A stretch of DNA of 64,000 nt from Glycocaulis profundi (GCA_007050995.1 VJOU01000003.1:124001-188000); one strand, 5' to 3'. Positions 16,342-26,069 are shown, counted from the first letter of the stretch. Notes: a model not told the origin generated them from the letters alone. A program made the numbers and translations.

Positions 16342-17358
16342 ATGCCTGAGCGTATTCTGAAGGTCGCGACGCGGATTTCCTCGCTGGCCACCGGCAAGGT
16401 GGACGAGATTCAAGCCATCACCCGGTCGGCGAACATGCTGGCGCTGAACGCCCTGATCGAGTCAGCCCGCGCAGGCGAGGCGGGCAAGGGATTCTCGGTG
16501 GTGGCAGGCGAGGTCAAGGCCATCGCCGGGCAGGTCACCGCGATCTCCGACGAGCTGCGCGCGGTCTTCGACACCGAGGTGGGCGTGCTTCAGGAGACCG
16601 CCGGACAGGTGCGCGGCAGCCGTCTGGTCGATCTGGCGGGCTACGCCATCGAGCTGATCGACCGCAATCTGTATGAGCGCTCGTGCGACGTGCGCTGGTG
16701 GGCCACCGATCAGGCCGTGGTCGACGCCTGCGCCCGCCCCGGCCCCGAGACCGCCGCCCACGCCAGCGCGCGGCTGGGCGTGATCCTGTCGGCCTACACC
16801 GTCTATCTCGATCTGTGGGTGACTGATGCCGAAGGCCGGGTGATCGCCAGCGGCCGCCCCGGCCAGTATCGCGGCGTCCAGGGGGCTTCGGTGGCCGGAG
16901 AGGCCTGGTTCCGCGAGGCGATGGCCAGCCGCTCGGGCGACGATTACGCGGTGGCCGACATCGCCCGGCAGCCGCTTCTGGACAACCAAGCCTGCCCCGT
17001 CTACGCCGCCGCGATCCGCGAGGGCGGGCGCGAGAACGGCAGACCCGTGGGCGCGCTGGGCATCTTCTTCGACTGGGAAAGCCAGTCCGAGACCATCGTG
17101 AAATCCCTGCGCCTGAACGAGGCCGAGCGCGCCCGCACCCGCGTCATGCTGCTGGACAGCGGCCACCGCGTGATCGCCTCCAGCGACGGCAAGGGCCTGC
17201 TGACCGAGCGCCACCCCCTGCGCACCGAGGGCCGCGAGAGCGGGTTTCATACCGACGAGCAGGGCCGCCTTGTGGGCTTCGCCCTCACCCCCGGCTACGA
17301 GACCTATCGGGGGCTGGGCTGGTACGGGGTGGTCGAGCAGGCGGGCGAACAGCCTTAG
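16342..17358 (+). CDS. Soluble MCP-like protein with C-terminal Cache-type sensor
   Basis: Protein of 338 residues with an unusual order. The first 90 residues hold the conserved hairpin tip of methyl-accepting chemotaxis proteins ('[28 protein letters not shown]'), the CheA/CheW contact site. A linker follows, then a region of about 210 residues with a Cache-like pattern ('[20 protein letters not shown]', '[11 protein letters not shown]'-like segment, '[12 protein letters not shown]', '[15 protein letters not shown]'). There is no membrane span, so sensing would be cytoplasmic. The signalling domain is much shorter than in normal MCPs. Its TAG stop overlaps the TAA stop of the opposing OmpA-family gene. 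Confidence 0.82.
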   Translation: MPERILKVATRISSLATGKVDEIQAITRSANMLALNALIESARAGEAGKGFSVVAGEVKAIAGQVTAISDELRAVFDTEVGVLQETAGQVRGSRLVDLAGYAIELIDRNLYERSCDVRWWATDQAVVDACARPGPETAAHASARLGVILSAYTVYLDLWVTDAEGRVIASGRPGQYRGVQGASVAGEAWFREAMASRSGDDYAVADIARQPLLDNQACPVYAAAIREGGRENGRPVGALGIFFDWESQSETIVKSLRLNEAERARTRVMLLDSGHRVIASSDGKGLLTERHPLRTEGRESGFHTDEQGRLVGFALTPGYETYRGLGWYGVVEQAGEQP

Positions 17359-18326
17359 CGCAGCACCAGCTCCACGCGCCGGTTCTGTTCGCGGCCGTCT
17401 TCGGTGGCGTTGCTGGCGGCGGGGGCGAGGAAGGCGACGCCTTCGGCGGTCATGCGGCCCGCCGCGATCCCGTGATCGTCGATCAGGGCCTGACGCACCG
17501 CCGCGGCGCGGCGGGCGGACAGCGAGCGGTTATGGTCCAGCGCGCCCTGATTGTCGGTGTGGCCCACGATGACGACCTCGATGTCCGGCTGATCGGACAG
17601 AAGCGCGGCCATCTGGGCGATGGCGTCCGTTGAGCGGTCCTCGATGGCGTCGCTGTCATGGGCGAAGAACACGCCCTCGACCACGACCCGGCCCTCCGCC
17701 TCCAGCCCCGCCTGGAGCTCGGACGCGCTGCGCACGCCGACCTCGACCTGACCCGTGGCCATGGCCTCCTCCTCGACGATGACCTGCCAGATCACGCGGG
17801 CCTCGTCATTGCGGTTGCGCTGGCCCGTGAAGATGAAGGCGTGCACGGCGCCCTCCTCGTCCTGGCGCGAGGCCAGGACCGCGCGGGCGCCGTCGGAGAT
17901 CGTGTAGGCCCGCACGGCGAAGCCTTCGCGGGGGAAGACGCGGGAGGTGCCGCTGATCAGGCGCGACATGCCCCGCCCGCATTCGGAGGCCCCGGTGCAG
18001 GTGAACACGATGTCGAACCCGCCCGCCTCCAGCGCGGCTTCGTAATTTCGCGCGATCTCGATCTCGCGACGACCTTCGGGAGCGCGATAGGCGGTCCAGC
18101 TCGCCCGCCCTTCCAGAGAGAGCAGTTCGAGATCGTCGTCGCGATGGTCGGCGACCGGCCCGGCGGGCAGGACGACCGCCTCATACTCGGCGGCCTCCTG
18201 CGCGATGATCTCTGAATCGGCGAAGCGCGAGAGCAGCGGATGGTCCGCCGATCCCTCGATGTCCTGAGCCAGCGCCGCAGGGGCCATGACGGCGGCCAGA
18301 GCCGCCCCGGTCAGCATCATCTTCAT
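17355..18326 (-). CDS. OmpA family protein with N-terminal DUF4892-like domain
   Basis: Secreted protein of 323 residues. A signal peptide (residues 1-20) is followed by a domain of about 180 residues with 'HPLLSRF', 'YEAVVLP' and '[10 protein letters not shown]', resembling DUF4892. A C-terminal OmpA/peptidoglycan-binding domain ends the protein, with '[14 protein letters not shown]', '[11 protein letters not shown]', '[16 protein letters not shown]' and a final 'NRRVELVL'. It probably links the outer membrane or periplasm to the cell wall. The ATG at 18326 has GGGAGAGA 7-8 bases upstream; a longer open frame beyond it is spurious. Confidence 0.85.
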   Translation of the reverse strand: MKMMLTGAALAAVMAPAALAQDIEGSADHPLLSRFADSEIIAQEAAEYEAVVLPAGPVADHRDDDLELLSLEGRASWTAYRAPEGRREIEIARNYEAALEAGGFDIVFTCTGASECGRGMSRLISGTSRVFPREGFAVRAYTISDGARAVLASRQDEEGAVHAFIFTGQRNRNDEARVIWQVIVEEEAMATGQVEVGVRSASELQAGLEAEGRVVVEGVFFAHDSDAIEDRSTDAIAQMAALLSDQPDIEVVIVGHTDNQGALDHNRSLSARRAAAVRQALIDDHGIAAGRMTAEGVAFLAPAASNATEDGREQNRRVELVLR

Positions 18327-18415
18327 CGCGCGTCTCTCCCAAAGGCGAATCCATGAAGGCCGGAGCGTAGCCCGCCCTGCGCGAATGACGAAAACCTTTG
18401 GTGGAAGCCGCCCGG

Positions 18416-20425
18416 TCAGGCGCCGATCACGCCTCCGTCGGTCCTGCGGATCGCGACGGTGGCCGAGCGGGGGATGGCGTCGCCGCCGTCGGGCCAGTGG
18501 CTGGAATAATTCCCCGCTGCGAAGTCCTCGGGCGTGGTGGTGGCGCCGGGGTGCTGGACGTTCACGAAGATGGTGCGCTGGTCGGGGGTGGTGACCACGC
18601 CGGTGATCTCCTGTCCCATCGGGCCGGTCAGGAAGCGGCGGATCTCGCCGGTCTCGGGGTTGGCCGCCAGCATGGCGTTGTTGCCGAAGGGCGCGTGCAG
18701 GCCCGTGTTCATCACGCTTTCGGAGATGTCGGTCTGGATCCACAGCCGCCGGTCGGCGTCGAACCACAGCCCGTCGGGGCTGGAGAAGATGCTGTCGTCG
18801 TCCAGCGCCTCGCCGTTCAGGTCGCGGCTGTCATCGGACGGGCCGGCCAGCACGAACAGGTCCCAGGCGAAGGTCTCGGCGGTCTGATCGCCGCCGTCCT
18901 CGGTCCAGCGGATGATCGAGCCGAAGGCGTTCTGCTCGCGCGGATTGGCCGCGTCGGTCTGGTCCTCGGTGCGGTTGGTGTTGTTGGTCAGGGTGAAATA
19001 GACCGCCCGGGTCTCGGGATCGACCGCGCCCCATTCGGGCCGGTCCATCTTGGTGGCGCCCACATGGTCGGCGGCCAGCCGGGTGTTGACCAGCACGTCG
19101 GCCTGGTCGGCGAAGCCGTTCTCTTCGATCAGCCCGTTCTCGCCATGGACCAGCGCGAGCCAGTCGCCCGTGCCGTCCTCGTTGAATCTGGCGACGTAAA
19201 GCCTTCCATCATCGAGGATGTCGCCGCGGGTGACGCCGCGCTCGAACGCGCCGTCGGAGACGAATTTGTAGATGTACTCGAACCGGGAGTCGTCGCCCGA
19301 ATAGCAGACCACGCGCTCGCCGTCGGCCACCGGCGCGAACACCACGCCCTCATGGGCGAAGCGGCCCAGCGTGGTGCGCTTGACCGGCGCGGCGTCGGGA
19401 TCGAAGGGGTCGATCTCGCACATCCAGCCGAAGGTGTTCGGCTCGTTGCGGTAATCGCCCTGGGCGGTATCGGCCCGGGTCGAGGCGTCGAAGCGCACGT
19501 ATTCGTCCGCGCCGCCTTCGGCCAGATGCCACGAATGGCGGGAGCTGTCGCGGCGCACGCCATAGCGCTCATGCTCGCGGGGGTGGGTCTCGTCGGTGTT
19601 GACGAAATAGCCCGACCAGTTCTCCTCCGCCGCCATGTAGGTGTTCCACGGCGTGACCCCGTGCGCGCAGTTGGACAGCGTGCCGCGGGTGGCGTGGCCC
19701 TGAGGCGAGTAGAGGGTCTTCATGAGATCGCTGCCCCGGGCGGGTCCGGCGATCTCCATATGGGTCAGGCCCGTGATCCGGCGGTTGCGCGGATCAGCCA
19801 CGACCGACCAATTGCCCTGCCCGTCATCGCGGATGCGCGCGACCGAGACGCCGTGGGCGTTCAGCTCCTTCAGGCAGTGATCGGGATCGCGCGTCTCGCC
19901 ATGGTCGGGGCCTTCCCAGCCCGACACCGCCCGCCCGGCCAGCACGCCCGCATGCAGGAAGCGCGCTTCGATGTATTCGTGATTGACCACCAGCAGCCCG
20001 TCGGAGGAGCTGCCCTGCCACGGGTCGTCGCCCTCGATGGGGAAGAAGTGCATGCCGTCATGGTGCATGCCCGCCTGCTCGCCCTGTTCGGCGCCGGTGT
20101 TGGCCGGGCTGAATTCGGGCATGGAGCCGGTGATGGCGTCGCCCCAGCGATAGATCGCCTTGGCTTCGTAACCCTCTGGCACGATGAAAGTATCGGAGTT
20201 GCTGACCGGCACGGGAGAAAAGCCCAGCGACGGCCCGGCGCCGGTTTCGGCCTTCAACGCATGCGCGATGCCAGTGGAGGCGAACATGCCCGTGACCGCC
20301 GCGCCCAGACCGCCCTTGAGGAACGCCCGGCGCCCGAAGCGCGCCTGCGCGATCTCGGCGAAATGGGCGTTGGACGAGCGGTTGCGCTCGGGCTCGTAGT
20401 CATAATCCAGCGGATTGTCGGTCAT
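18416..20425 (-). CDS. phoX: PhoX family alkaline phosphatase (Tat-exported)
   Basis: Protein of 669 residues in the DUF839/PhoX family of calcium- and iron-dependent phosphatases that release phosphate from organic esters. A twin-arginine signal is present ('FGRRAFLKGGLGAA', residues about 30-43) after a long charged N-region, as is normal for PhoX. Conserved blocks include 'VVNHEYIEARF', 'GTLSNCAHGVTPWNTYMAAEENW', 'CYSGDDSRFEYIYKFVS' and 'WIQTDISESVMN'. GGGGAGAC precedes the ATG. It is monocistronic and divergent from tsaC. A Pho box was not clearly seen in the 131-base gap. Confidence 0.92.
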   Translation of the reverse strand: MTDNPLDYDYEPERNRSSNAHFAEIAQARFGRRAFLKGGLGAAVTGMFASTGIAHALKAETGAGPSLGFSPVPVSNSDTFIVPEGYEAKAIYRWGDAITGSMPEFSPANTGAEQGEQAGMHHDGMHFFPIEGDDPWQGSSSDGLLVVNHEYIEARFLHAGVLAGRAVSGWEGPDHGETRDPDHCLKELNAHGVSVARIRDDGQGNWSVVADPRNRRITGLTHMEIAGPARGSDLMKTLYSPQGHATRGTLSNCAHGVTPWNTYMAAEENWSGYFVNTDETHPREHERYGVRRDSSRHSWHLAEGGADEYVRFDASTRADTAQGDYRNEPNTFGWMCEIDPFDPDAAPVKRTTLGRFAHEGVVFAPVADGERVVCYSGDDSRFEYIYKFVSDGAFERGVTRGDILDDGRLYVARFNEDGTGDWLALVHGENGLIEENGFADQADVLVNTRLAADHVGATKMDRPEWGAVDPETRAVYFTLTNNTNRTEDQTDAANPREQNAFGSIIRWTEDGGDQTAETFAWDLFVLAGPSDDSRDLNGEALDDDSIFSSPDGLWFDADRRLWIQTDISESVMNTGLHAPFGNNAMLAANPETGEIRRFLTGPMGQEITGVVTTPDQRTIFVNVQHPGATTTPEDFAAGNYSSHWPDGGDAIPRSATVAIRRTDGGVIGA

Positions 20426-20556
20426 GGTCGGCGTCTCCCCGGCCTTCTTTGAGAGGTGTGGCCCCCGGGCTAGCAGCGGTTTGCGACAGAGGCGTGAAAC
20501 TCTCGCATGGCCCGGTGCCCGTTCCCATCACGATGAAGCGCGGCTAGAGAAGGCTG

Positions 20557-21513
20557 ATGACCGCGCGCACCCTTCCCGCCCACGACCCCGCGAGCCTCGA
20601 CGAGGCCGCCCGCATCCTCGCGGCGGGCGGGCTCGTGGCCGTGCCCACCGAGACGGTCTATGGCCTGGCCGCGGACGCGACCGACGCGCAAGCCGTGGCG
20701 GCGATCTATGAGGCGAAGGGACGACCGCGCTTCAACCCCCTGATCGCGCATGTGGATTCGCTGACACGCGCGCTGTCCCTGATCGAGCTGTCCGACCGGG
20801 CGATGGCGCTGGCGCGGGCCTTCTGGCCCGGCCCGCTGACGCTGGTGGGGCGCAGGCGGGAGGGGGCGGGCTTGTCCGATCTGGCCGCGGCGGGGCTGGA
20901 CACGCTGGCGGTGCGCTGGCCGGCGTCGGCGGCCATGACCGGTCTGGTGGCGCGGCTGGACCGCCCGCTGGTCGCGCCGAGCGCGAACCCGTCCGGCGCG
21001 GTGAGCCCCACCACCGCCGCCCATGTCGCCGAAGGGCTGGGCGGGCGCATCGGCCTGATTCTCGATGGCGGCCCCTGCGCGGTGGGGGTGGAGAGCGCCA
21101 TCGTCGCGGACGGGCCGGAAGGGCTGGTCCTGCTGCGTCCCGGCGGGATCGCGCGCGAGGCGCTGGAGGAGGCCGCGGGCGCGCGCCTGCTGTCGCCCGA
21201 GGACGGCGCGGTGCGGGCGCCGGGCATGCTGGCGAGCCATTACGCGCCCGGCGCTGGCGTGCGGCTGGACGCTGCAGCCCCGCTCGATCACGAGGCTTAT
21301 CTGGCCTTCGGACCCTATCGCGGGCCGGACGGGGCGGGCGTGGTCCAGCTCTCCGCTCGCGGGGATTTGACGGAGGCGGCGGCGAATCTGTTTGCCGCGC
21401 TGCGCGAAGCCGATGAAATGGCCGGTGCGATCGCGGTGGCGCCGATTCCCGAAACCGGGCTGGGCGAGGCGATCAACGACCGGCTGCGGCGCGCCGCCGC
21501 GCCGAGGCCTTGA
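20557..21513 (+). CDS. tsaC: L-threonylcarbamoyladenylate synthase (TsaC/Sua5 type)
   Basis: Enzyme of 318 residues making threonylcarbamoyl-AMP for the t6A37 tRNA modification. The N-terminal YrdC domain has 'PTETVYGLAADA', 'IYEAKGRPRFNPLIAHV' and 'RLDRPLVAPSANPSG'. A C-terminal Sua5 domain of about 110 residues follows ('APGMLASHYAPGAGVRL'), so this is the long Sua5 form. It is followed after 12 bases by a GrlR-like gene. Confidence 0.93.
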   Translation: MTARTLPAHDPASLDEAARILAAGGLVAVPTETVYGLAADATDAQAVAAIYEAKGRPRFNPLIAHVDSLTRALSLIELSDRAMALARAFWPGPLTLVGRRREGAGLSDLAAAGLDTLAVRWPASAAMTGLVARLDRPLVAPSANPSGAVSPTTAAHVAEGLGGRIGLILDGGPCAVGVESAIVADGPEGLVLLRPGGIAREALEEAAGARLLSPEDGAVRAPGMLASHYAPGAGVRLDAAAPLDHEAYLAFGPYRGPDGAGVVQLSARGDLTEAAANLFAALREADEMAGAIAVAPIPETGLGEAINDRLRRAAAPRP

Positions 21514-21525
21514 GGGGGGCTGACG

Positions 21526-21849
21526 ATGCAGGACGGCTTTTTCACGGTGAGCTTCGAGACGCGCTTCGACCGCGGCGGAGGCGTGGCCTTCGTCGAGGGC
21601 GACCGGCTGACGGGCGGGGACAGCCTGATGTACTGGACCGGAACGGTGAGCCGCTCGGGCGAGAAGGTGGAGCTGGACGTTCAGGTGATCCGTCATGGCG
21701 ATCACGGCGTGTCGGTGCTGGGCGACCATGACCGCTTCCGCCTGAAGGCGAAGGGCCGGGCGGAGGGCGACGCCGTCACGGTCAGCGGCCATGCGGACGT
21801 GGCCCCGCAGATGACGCTGACCGCGACTCTGCGGCGCACCCCGGTCTGA
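21526..21849 (+). CDS. GrlR-like small protein
   Basis: Protein of 107 residues whose pattern fits the GrlR family of small beta-barrels: 'FFTVSFETRFDRGGGVAFVEGDRLTGGDSLMYWTG' and a second half with 'VLGDHDRFRLKAKGRAEGD'. GrlR of enteric pathogens represses type III secretion by binding GrlA. Relatives in alphaproteobacteria have no known partner, and no secretion genes lie nearby. It starts 12 bases after tsaC and may be in one transcript with it. Confidence 0.65.
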   Translation: MQDGFFTVSFETRFDRGGGVAFVEGDRLTGGDSLMYWTGTVSRSGEKVELDVQVIRHGDHGVSVLGDHDRFRLKAKGRAEGDAVTVSGHADVAPQMTLTATLRRTPV

Positions 21850-21887
21850 GGCTTGGCCCGGGCGGGCGCGGCAGGCATGGTGCAGAC

Positions 21888-23297
21888 ATGACCGCGACAC
21901 ACCCCTTCGACACCCTGAAATCGACCCTCGACCCGAAAGCCTGGAGCGAGGACGCGGGCGAGCTCGCCCCCCATGCCCGCGACTGGCGCGGGCGGTATTC
22001 GGGCTCGGCCCCGATCCTGTTCAAGCCGTCCAGCACCGAGGAGGTGAGCCGCATCCTGGCCGCCTGCAATGAGGCGGGCGTCGCGGTGCTGCCCCAGAGC
22101 GGCAACACCGGGCTGGTGGGCGGCTCCACCCCGCAGGGCGAGGCGGTGATCAGCCTGAAACGCATGACCGCGATCCGCGCGCTCGACACCGCCAACGAGT
22201 CCATCACCGTGGACGCCGGCGTGATCCTCGAGACCGTGCAGAACGCCGCGAAAGAGGCGGGCAAGCTGTTTCCGCTGTCGCTGGGGGCGCAGGGCTCGGC
22301 CATGATCGGCGGGCTGATCTCCACCAATGCGGGCGGGGTGCAGGTGCTGCGCTACGGCATGATGCGCGACCTGGTGCTGGGGCTGGCGGCGGTGCTGCCC
22401 GACGGGCGGGTGCTGTCAGGGCTGTCGGGACTGCGCAAGAACAACACCGGCTACGACCTCAAACAGCTCTTCATCGGCGCGGAGGGCACGCTGGGCGTGG
22501 TCACGGGCGCGACCCTGAAGCTCTTCCCCCGGCCCGCCTCGTCATCGGTCGCGGTGGTGTCGGTTCAAAGCCCGCTGGAGGCGGTCAGCCTGCTCGATCT
22601 GGTCAAGTCGCTGACCGGGGGCGCGGTGTCGGGCTTCGAGCTGATGCCCAAGGTGGGCCTCGATCTGGTCTATGGCCACGTGCCCGGCGCCCGCCCGCCG
22701 CTTGAAGGCGGGCCGGAATGGTGCGTGCTGATCGAGCTGACCAGCGGCGAGCCGGGCCGCGCGGGGCCGATGATGGAGACCGCGCTGGAGGCGGCGTTCG
22801 AGACGGGGCTAGTGCTGGACGGTGTCATCGCCCAGACCGAGACCCAGGCCGCGGAATTCTGGGCGCTGCGCGAAGCAATCCCCGAGGGCGAGAAGGCCCA
22901 CGGCAAGGCGGTCAAGCACGACGTCTCGGTGCCGGTCTCCAAGATGGGCGAGTTCATCGTGGAGGCCACGAAGAAGGCCGAGGCGCTGGTCCCGCATGCT
23001 CGGGTTCTGGCCTTCGGCCATGTCGGGGACGGCAATGTCCACTTCAACCTGCAGGGCCGCGAGCACGGCGCGGGCGACGACTTCCTGAAGGCCGCCGAGC
23101 CCGCCACCACGCTGATCTATGATCTGGTCGACGCCTATGACGGCTCGATCTCCGCCGAGCATGGCATCGGCATCCTCAAGCAGGCCGAGCTGAAGGCCCG
23201 CAAGCCGGTCGAGGTCGCGGTGATGCGCCAGATCAAGGCCGCGCTGGACCCCAACTCGATCATGAACCCGCGCGTGCTGCTCGGCCCTGAGCGTTAA
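21888..23297 (+). CDS. FAD-linked 2-hydroxyacid dehydrogenase (D2HGDH/GlcD-like)
   Basis: Protein of 469 residues of the vanillyl-alcohol-oxidase flavoprotein fold. The N-terminal FAD-binding PCMH domain has 'PQSGNTGLVGGSTPQ' near residue 67 and 'GGLISTNAGGVQVLRYGMMRD'-type sequence near 142. The C-terminal cap domain has 'FGHVGDGNVHFN' with metal-ligand His residues and ends in 'SAEHGIGILKQ...NPRVLL'. This is the pattern of D-2-hydroxyglutarate and D-lactate dehydrogenases; D-2-hydroxyglutarate is the likelier substrate. It stands alone 38 bases after the GrlR-like gene. Confidence 0.88.
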   Translation: MTATHPFDTLKSTLDPKAWSEDAGELAPHARDWRGRYSGSAPILFKPSSTEEVSRILAACNEAGVAVLPQSGNTGLVGGSTPQGEAVISLKRMTAIRALDTANESITVDAGVILETVQNAAKEAGKLFPLSLGAQGSAMIGGLISTNAGGVQVLRYGMMRDLVLGLAAVLPDGRVLSGLSGLRKNNTGYDLKQLFIGAEGTLGVVTGATLKLFPRPASSSVAVVSVQSPLEAVSLLDLVKSLTGGAVSGFELMPKVGLDLVYGHVPGARPPLEGGPEWCVLIELTSGEPGRAGPMMETALEAAFETGLVLDGVIAQTETQAAEFWALREAIPEGEKAHGKAVKHDVSVPVSKMGEFIVEATKKAEALVPHARVLAFGHVGDGNVHFNLQGREHGAGDDFLKAAEPATTLIYDLVDAYDGSISAEHGIGILKQAELKARKPVEVAVMRQIKAALDPNSIMNPRVLLGPER

Positions 23298-23375
23298 CCC
23301 CTGCACACCGAAGGGTTGGAACCGGCGCATGGCGGACGTATCTCTCCGCCCAAGAAGAAGAAAAGAGGAACGTCC

Positions 23376-24158
23376 ATGCTGATCCTGCTGTCCCCTGCCA
23401 AGCAGCTCGATTTCGAGCCCGCGCGCGAAACCCTGACCCCCACGCGCCCCGCCCTGATCGAGCGCACGCGCGAGCTGTCCAAGACCACTTCGACGCTGTC
23501 CGCAGGCAAGCTGAAATCGCTGATGAACATCTCCGACGATCTGGCCGCGCTCAACCGCGAGCGCTTCCAGGCCTTCGACCCGGACGCCGAGGGCGGCAAG
23601 CCCGCGGCCCTGGCCTTCGCGGGCGACGTCTATCGCGGGCTGGACGCCGGTTCGCTCTCTGACGCCGATCTGGAATGGGCGCAGGACCATCTGCGCATCC
23701 TGTCGGGGCTTTACGGCGCGCTGCGCCCGCTGGATGCGATCCAGCCCTACCGGCTGGAGATGGGCACCCGCCTGAAGACGAAGAAGGGCGGCAATCTGTA
23801 CGATTTCTGGGGCGATGATGTGGGCGCCGCGCTGGACGCCGCGCTGGAGGGCCACCAGAGCCGGACCATCGTCAATCTCGCCTCGAACGAATACGCCAAG
23901 GCCGCCCGCCTGAAGGACCGCGAGGCCCGCGTGATCAACGTGGACTTCAAGGAGGAGAAGGACGGCAAGCTGCGCATGCTGATGATCTATGCCAAGCAGG
24001 CGCGCGGCATGATGGCCCGCTGGATCATTGAAAACCGGATCGAGGACCCCGCCGAGCTGACCAAATTCAAGGCCGGCGGCTACCGCTTCGACAAGGCGGG
24101 ATCGGACGACGGCGCTCTGCTCTTCACCCGCCCCCAGCCGAAGCCGAAAAAGGGATAG
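23376..24158 (+). CDS. yaaA: YaaA family peroxide stress protein
   Basis: Protein of 260 residues matching YaaA (DUF328), which in E. coli lowers free intracellular iron during hydrogen peroxide stress and binds DNA. Family signatures are 'MLILLSPAKQLDF' at the start, 'YRGLDAGSLSDADLEWAQDHLRILSGLYG' in the middle and 'VNLASNEYAKAARL'. GAGGA five bases before the ATG at 23376 decides the start; upstream in-frame residues are Lys-rich and unrelated. Confidence 0.93.
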   Translation: MLILLSPAKQLDFEPARETLTPTRPALIERTRELSKTTSTLSAGKLKSLMNISDDLAALNRERFQAFDPDAEGGKPAALAFAGDVYRGLDAGSLSDADLEWAQDHLRILSGLYGALRPLDAIQPYRLEMGTRLKTKKGGNLYDFWGDDVGAALDAALEGHQSRTIVNLASNEYAKAARLKDREARVINVDFKEEKDGKLRMLMIYAKQARGMMARWIIENRIEDPAELTKFKAGGYRFDKAGSDDGALLFTRPQPKPKKG

Positions 24159-24256
24159 GAGCCTTTCGCGCCCGTTCGCGTTAGGCTCACTTGACGAACC
24201 CGGCGTCCCGGCTTCTTTTGCAGCGCAGCATAGACTTGTTTCAGGAGAGCGATCCG

Positions 24257-25057
24257 ATGGGCGCGCTGACTGCGGATCTCAAGGGCCATGCGGCCATCGT
24301 CACCGGCTCCACCTCCGGCATCGGCGCCGCGGTGGCCGAAGCCCTCGCGGCCAACGGCGCGAACGTCCTGCTCAACGGGCTGGGTGATGCGGGCGAAATC
24401 GAAAAGCTGCGCGCGAGGATCGAGGCCGATCACGGCGTGAAGGCCCTCTACCACCCCGCCGACATGCGAAAGCCCGACGAGATCGCGGACATGGTGGCCA
24501 CGGCCCATGACGCGTTCGGGCGGCTGGACATCCTGGTCAACAATGCGGGCATCCAGCACGTCGCCGCGGTGGAGGACTTCCCCGCCGAGAAGTGGGACGC
24601 GATCCTGACCATCAACCTGACCGCGGTCTTCCACGCCATCAAGCACGCCGTGCCGGTCATGAAGGCGCAGAAGCGCGGGCGGATCATCAACATCGCATCG
24701 GCCCACGGGCTCGTCGCCTCGCCCTACAAATCCGCCTACGTGGCCGCCAAGCACGGGGTGTTGGGCCTGACCAAGACCGTGGCGCTGGAGACCGCCGAGC
24801 ACGGGATCACCTGCAACGCGGTCTGCCCGGGCTATGTCCGCACCCCGCTGGTGGACGCCCAGATCGACGACACCGCCAAGGCCCGCGGAATCACCCGCGA
24901 CGAGGTGGTGCGCGACGTCATGCTGTCCGCCCAGCCGACAAAGAAATTCGTCGAGTATGACGAGCTGAACGGCATCATCCTGTATCTCGCCTCCGATGCG
25001 GGGGCGTCCGCGAACGGCGCGGCCTTCCCCATCGAGGGCGGCTGGACGGCGGCCTGA
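24257..25057 (+). CDS. bdhA: 3-hydroxybutyrate dehydrogenase
   Basis: Short-chain dehydrogenase of 266 residues converting 3-hydroxybutyrate and acetoacetate with NAD. Motifs seen are 'TGSTSGIG' (residues about 17-24), 'NNAGIQHV', the catalytic Ser in 'NIASAHG', the Y-x3-K in 'SAYVAAKHG', and 'CNAVCPGYVRTPLV'. These last segments are hallmarks of the PHB-linked enzyme. CAGGAGAG precedes the ATG at 24257. The patatin gene begins one base after its stop, so both are in one operon, probably in polyhydroxybutyrate turnover. Confidence 0.92.
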   Translation: MGALTADLKGHAAIVTGSTSGIGAAVAEALAANGANVLLNGLGDAGEIEKLRARIEADHGVKALYHPADMRKPDEIADMVATAHDAFGRLDILVNNAGIQHVAAVEDFPAEKWDAILTINLTAVFHAIKHAVPVMKAQKRGRIINIASAHGLVASPYKSAYVAAKHGVLGLTKTVALETAEHGITCNAVCPGYVRTPLVDAQIDDTAKARGITRDEVVRDVMLSAQPTKKFVEYDELNGIILYLASDAGASANGAAFPIEGGWTAA

Positions 25058-25058
25058 G

Positions 25059-26069
25059 ATGGCCGGGCGGGGGAAGGCCAGACCGGTCAGCCTCGCCCTG
25101 CAGGGCGGCGGATCGCACGGCGCCTTCACCTGGGGCGTCCTGGACGCCATCGCCGAGGACGGGCGGCTCGACCCCCGCGCCATCACAGCCACCAGCGCGG
25201 GCGCCATGAACGCGGCGGTATTCGTGCATGGCCGCCGCGAGGGCGGAGTGGACGGCGCGCGCCAGGCGCTCGAGGATTTCTGGAAGGCGGTCTCGCGCGC
25301 GGGCGCGGCCTTCCGGCCCCGGGCGCCGGGCTTTTCCATGGCGCGCATGTTCCCCCTGCTGGACGCCTGGTCGCGCCTGACCAGCCCTTACGACCTCAAC
25401 CCGTTCGGCTATGACCCGCTGCGCGACATCCTGCGCGCGCAGATCGATTTCTCCCGCCTGCACGAGTGCGAGGAGACGCGGCTGTTCGTGACCGCCACAC
25501 AGGTCTCCACGGGCCGCCCGCGGGTGTTCGCAGGCGAGGAGGTGACCGAGGAGGCGGTGCTGGCGTCCGCCTGCCTGCCCTTCATCCGGCAGGCGGTGGA
25601 GATCGACGGCGAGGCCTACTGGGACGGCGGCTTCACCGGAAACCCGGCCCTGTGGCCGCTGTTCTACGCCGACACCCCGCCCGACGTGGTGATCGTGCAC
25701 ATCAACCCCATCCGGCGCGAGGGCGTGCCCAAGAGCGCCGAGGACATCATGAACCGGGTGAACGAGATCACCTTCAACGCCTCGCTGATGTCCGAACTGC
25801 GCGCGGTCGCCTTCGCCAAGCGCCTGATCGAGCAGGACATGCTCAAGGAAGATCAGAAGTCCCGCCTGCGGAACATCAACCTTCATTCGATCAAGGCCGA
25901 TGCTGCGCTGAAGGACTTCCCCGCCTCGACCAAGTACGACACGTCCTGGCGCTTCATGATCACCCTGCGCGACGCGGGACGGAAGGCGGCGAAGACCTGG
26001 CTGGAGCGGTGTTCAAAGCATGTCGGAAAACGTTCGAGCATCGACGTGCATGCGGATTTTCTGAGCTGA
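25059..26069 (+). CDS. Patatin-like phospholipase
   Basis: Protein of 336 residues with the patatin catalytic set: an oxyanion loop 'LQGGGSHGAF' near residue 14, the nucleophile Ser in 'TATSAGAMNA' near residue 48, and the Asp of 'YWDGGFTGNP' near residue 190. A G-x-S-x-G is replaced by T-x-S-x-G at the nucleophile elbow, a tolerated variant. It follows bdhA by one base. In alphaproteobacteria this pair is a recurrent neighbour set and may act on PHB granules, which is inference. The C-terminal 25 residues are basic and may be a granule or membrane contact. Confidence 0.88.
   Translation: MAGRGKARPVSLALQGGGSHGAFTWGVLDAIAEDGRLDPRAITATSAGAMNAAVFVHGRREGGVDGARQALEDFWKAVSRAGAAFRPRAPGFSMARMFPLLDAWSRLTSPYDLNPFGYDPLRDILRAQIDFSRLHECEETRLFVTATQVSTGRPRVFAGEEVTEEAVLASACLPFIRQAVEIDGEAYWDGGFTGNPALWPLFYADTPPDVVIVHINPIRREGVPKSAEDIMNRVNEITFNASLMSELRAVAFAKRLIEQDMLKEDQKSRLRNINLHSIKADAALKDFPASTKYDTSWRFMITLRDAGRKAAKTWLERCSKHVGKRSSIDVHADFLS

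Noticed and set aside
18398-20452. Long open frame antisense to phoX
   Set aside because: No recognisable domain; phoX on the other strand is complete.
24080-25348. Long open frame antisense to bdhA and patatin
   Set aside because: Shadow of two genes with intact catalytic motifs.
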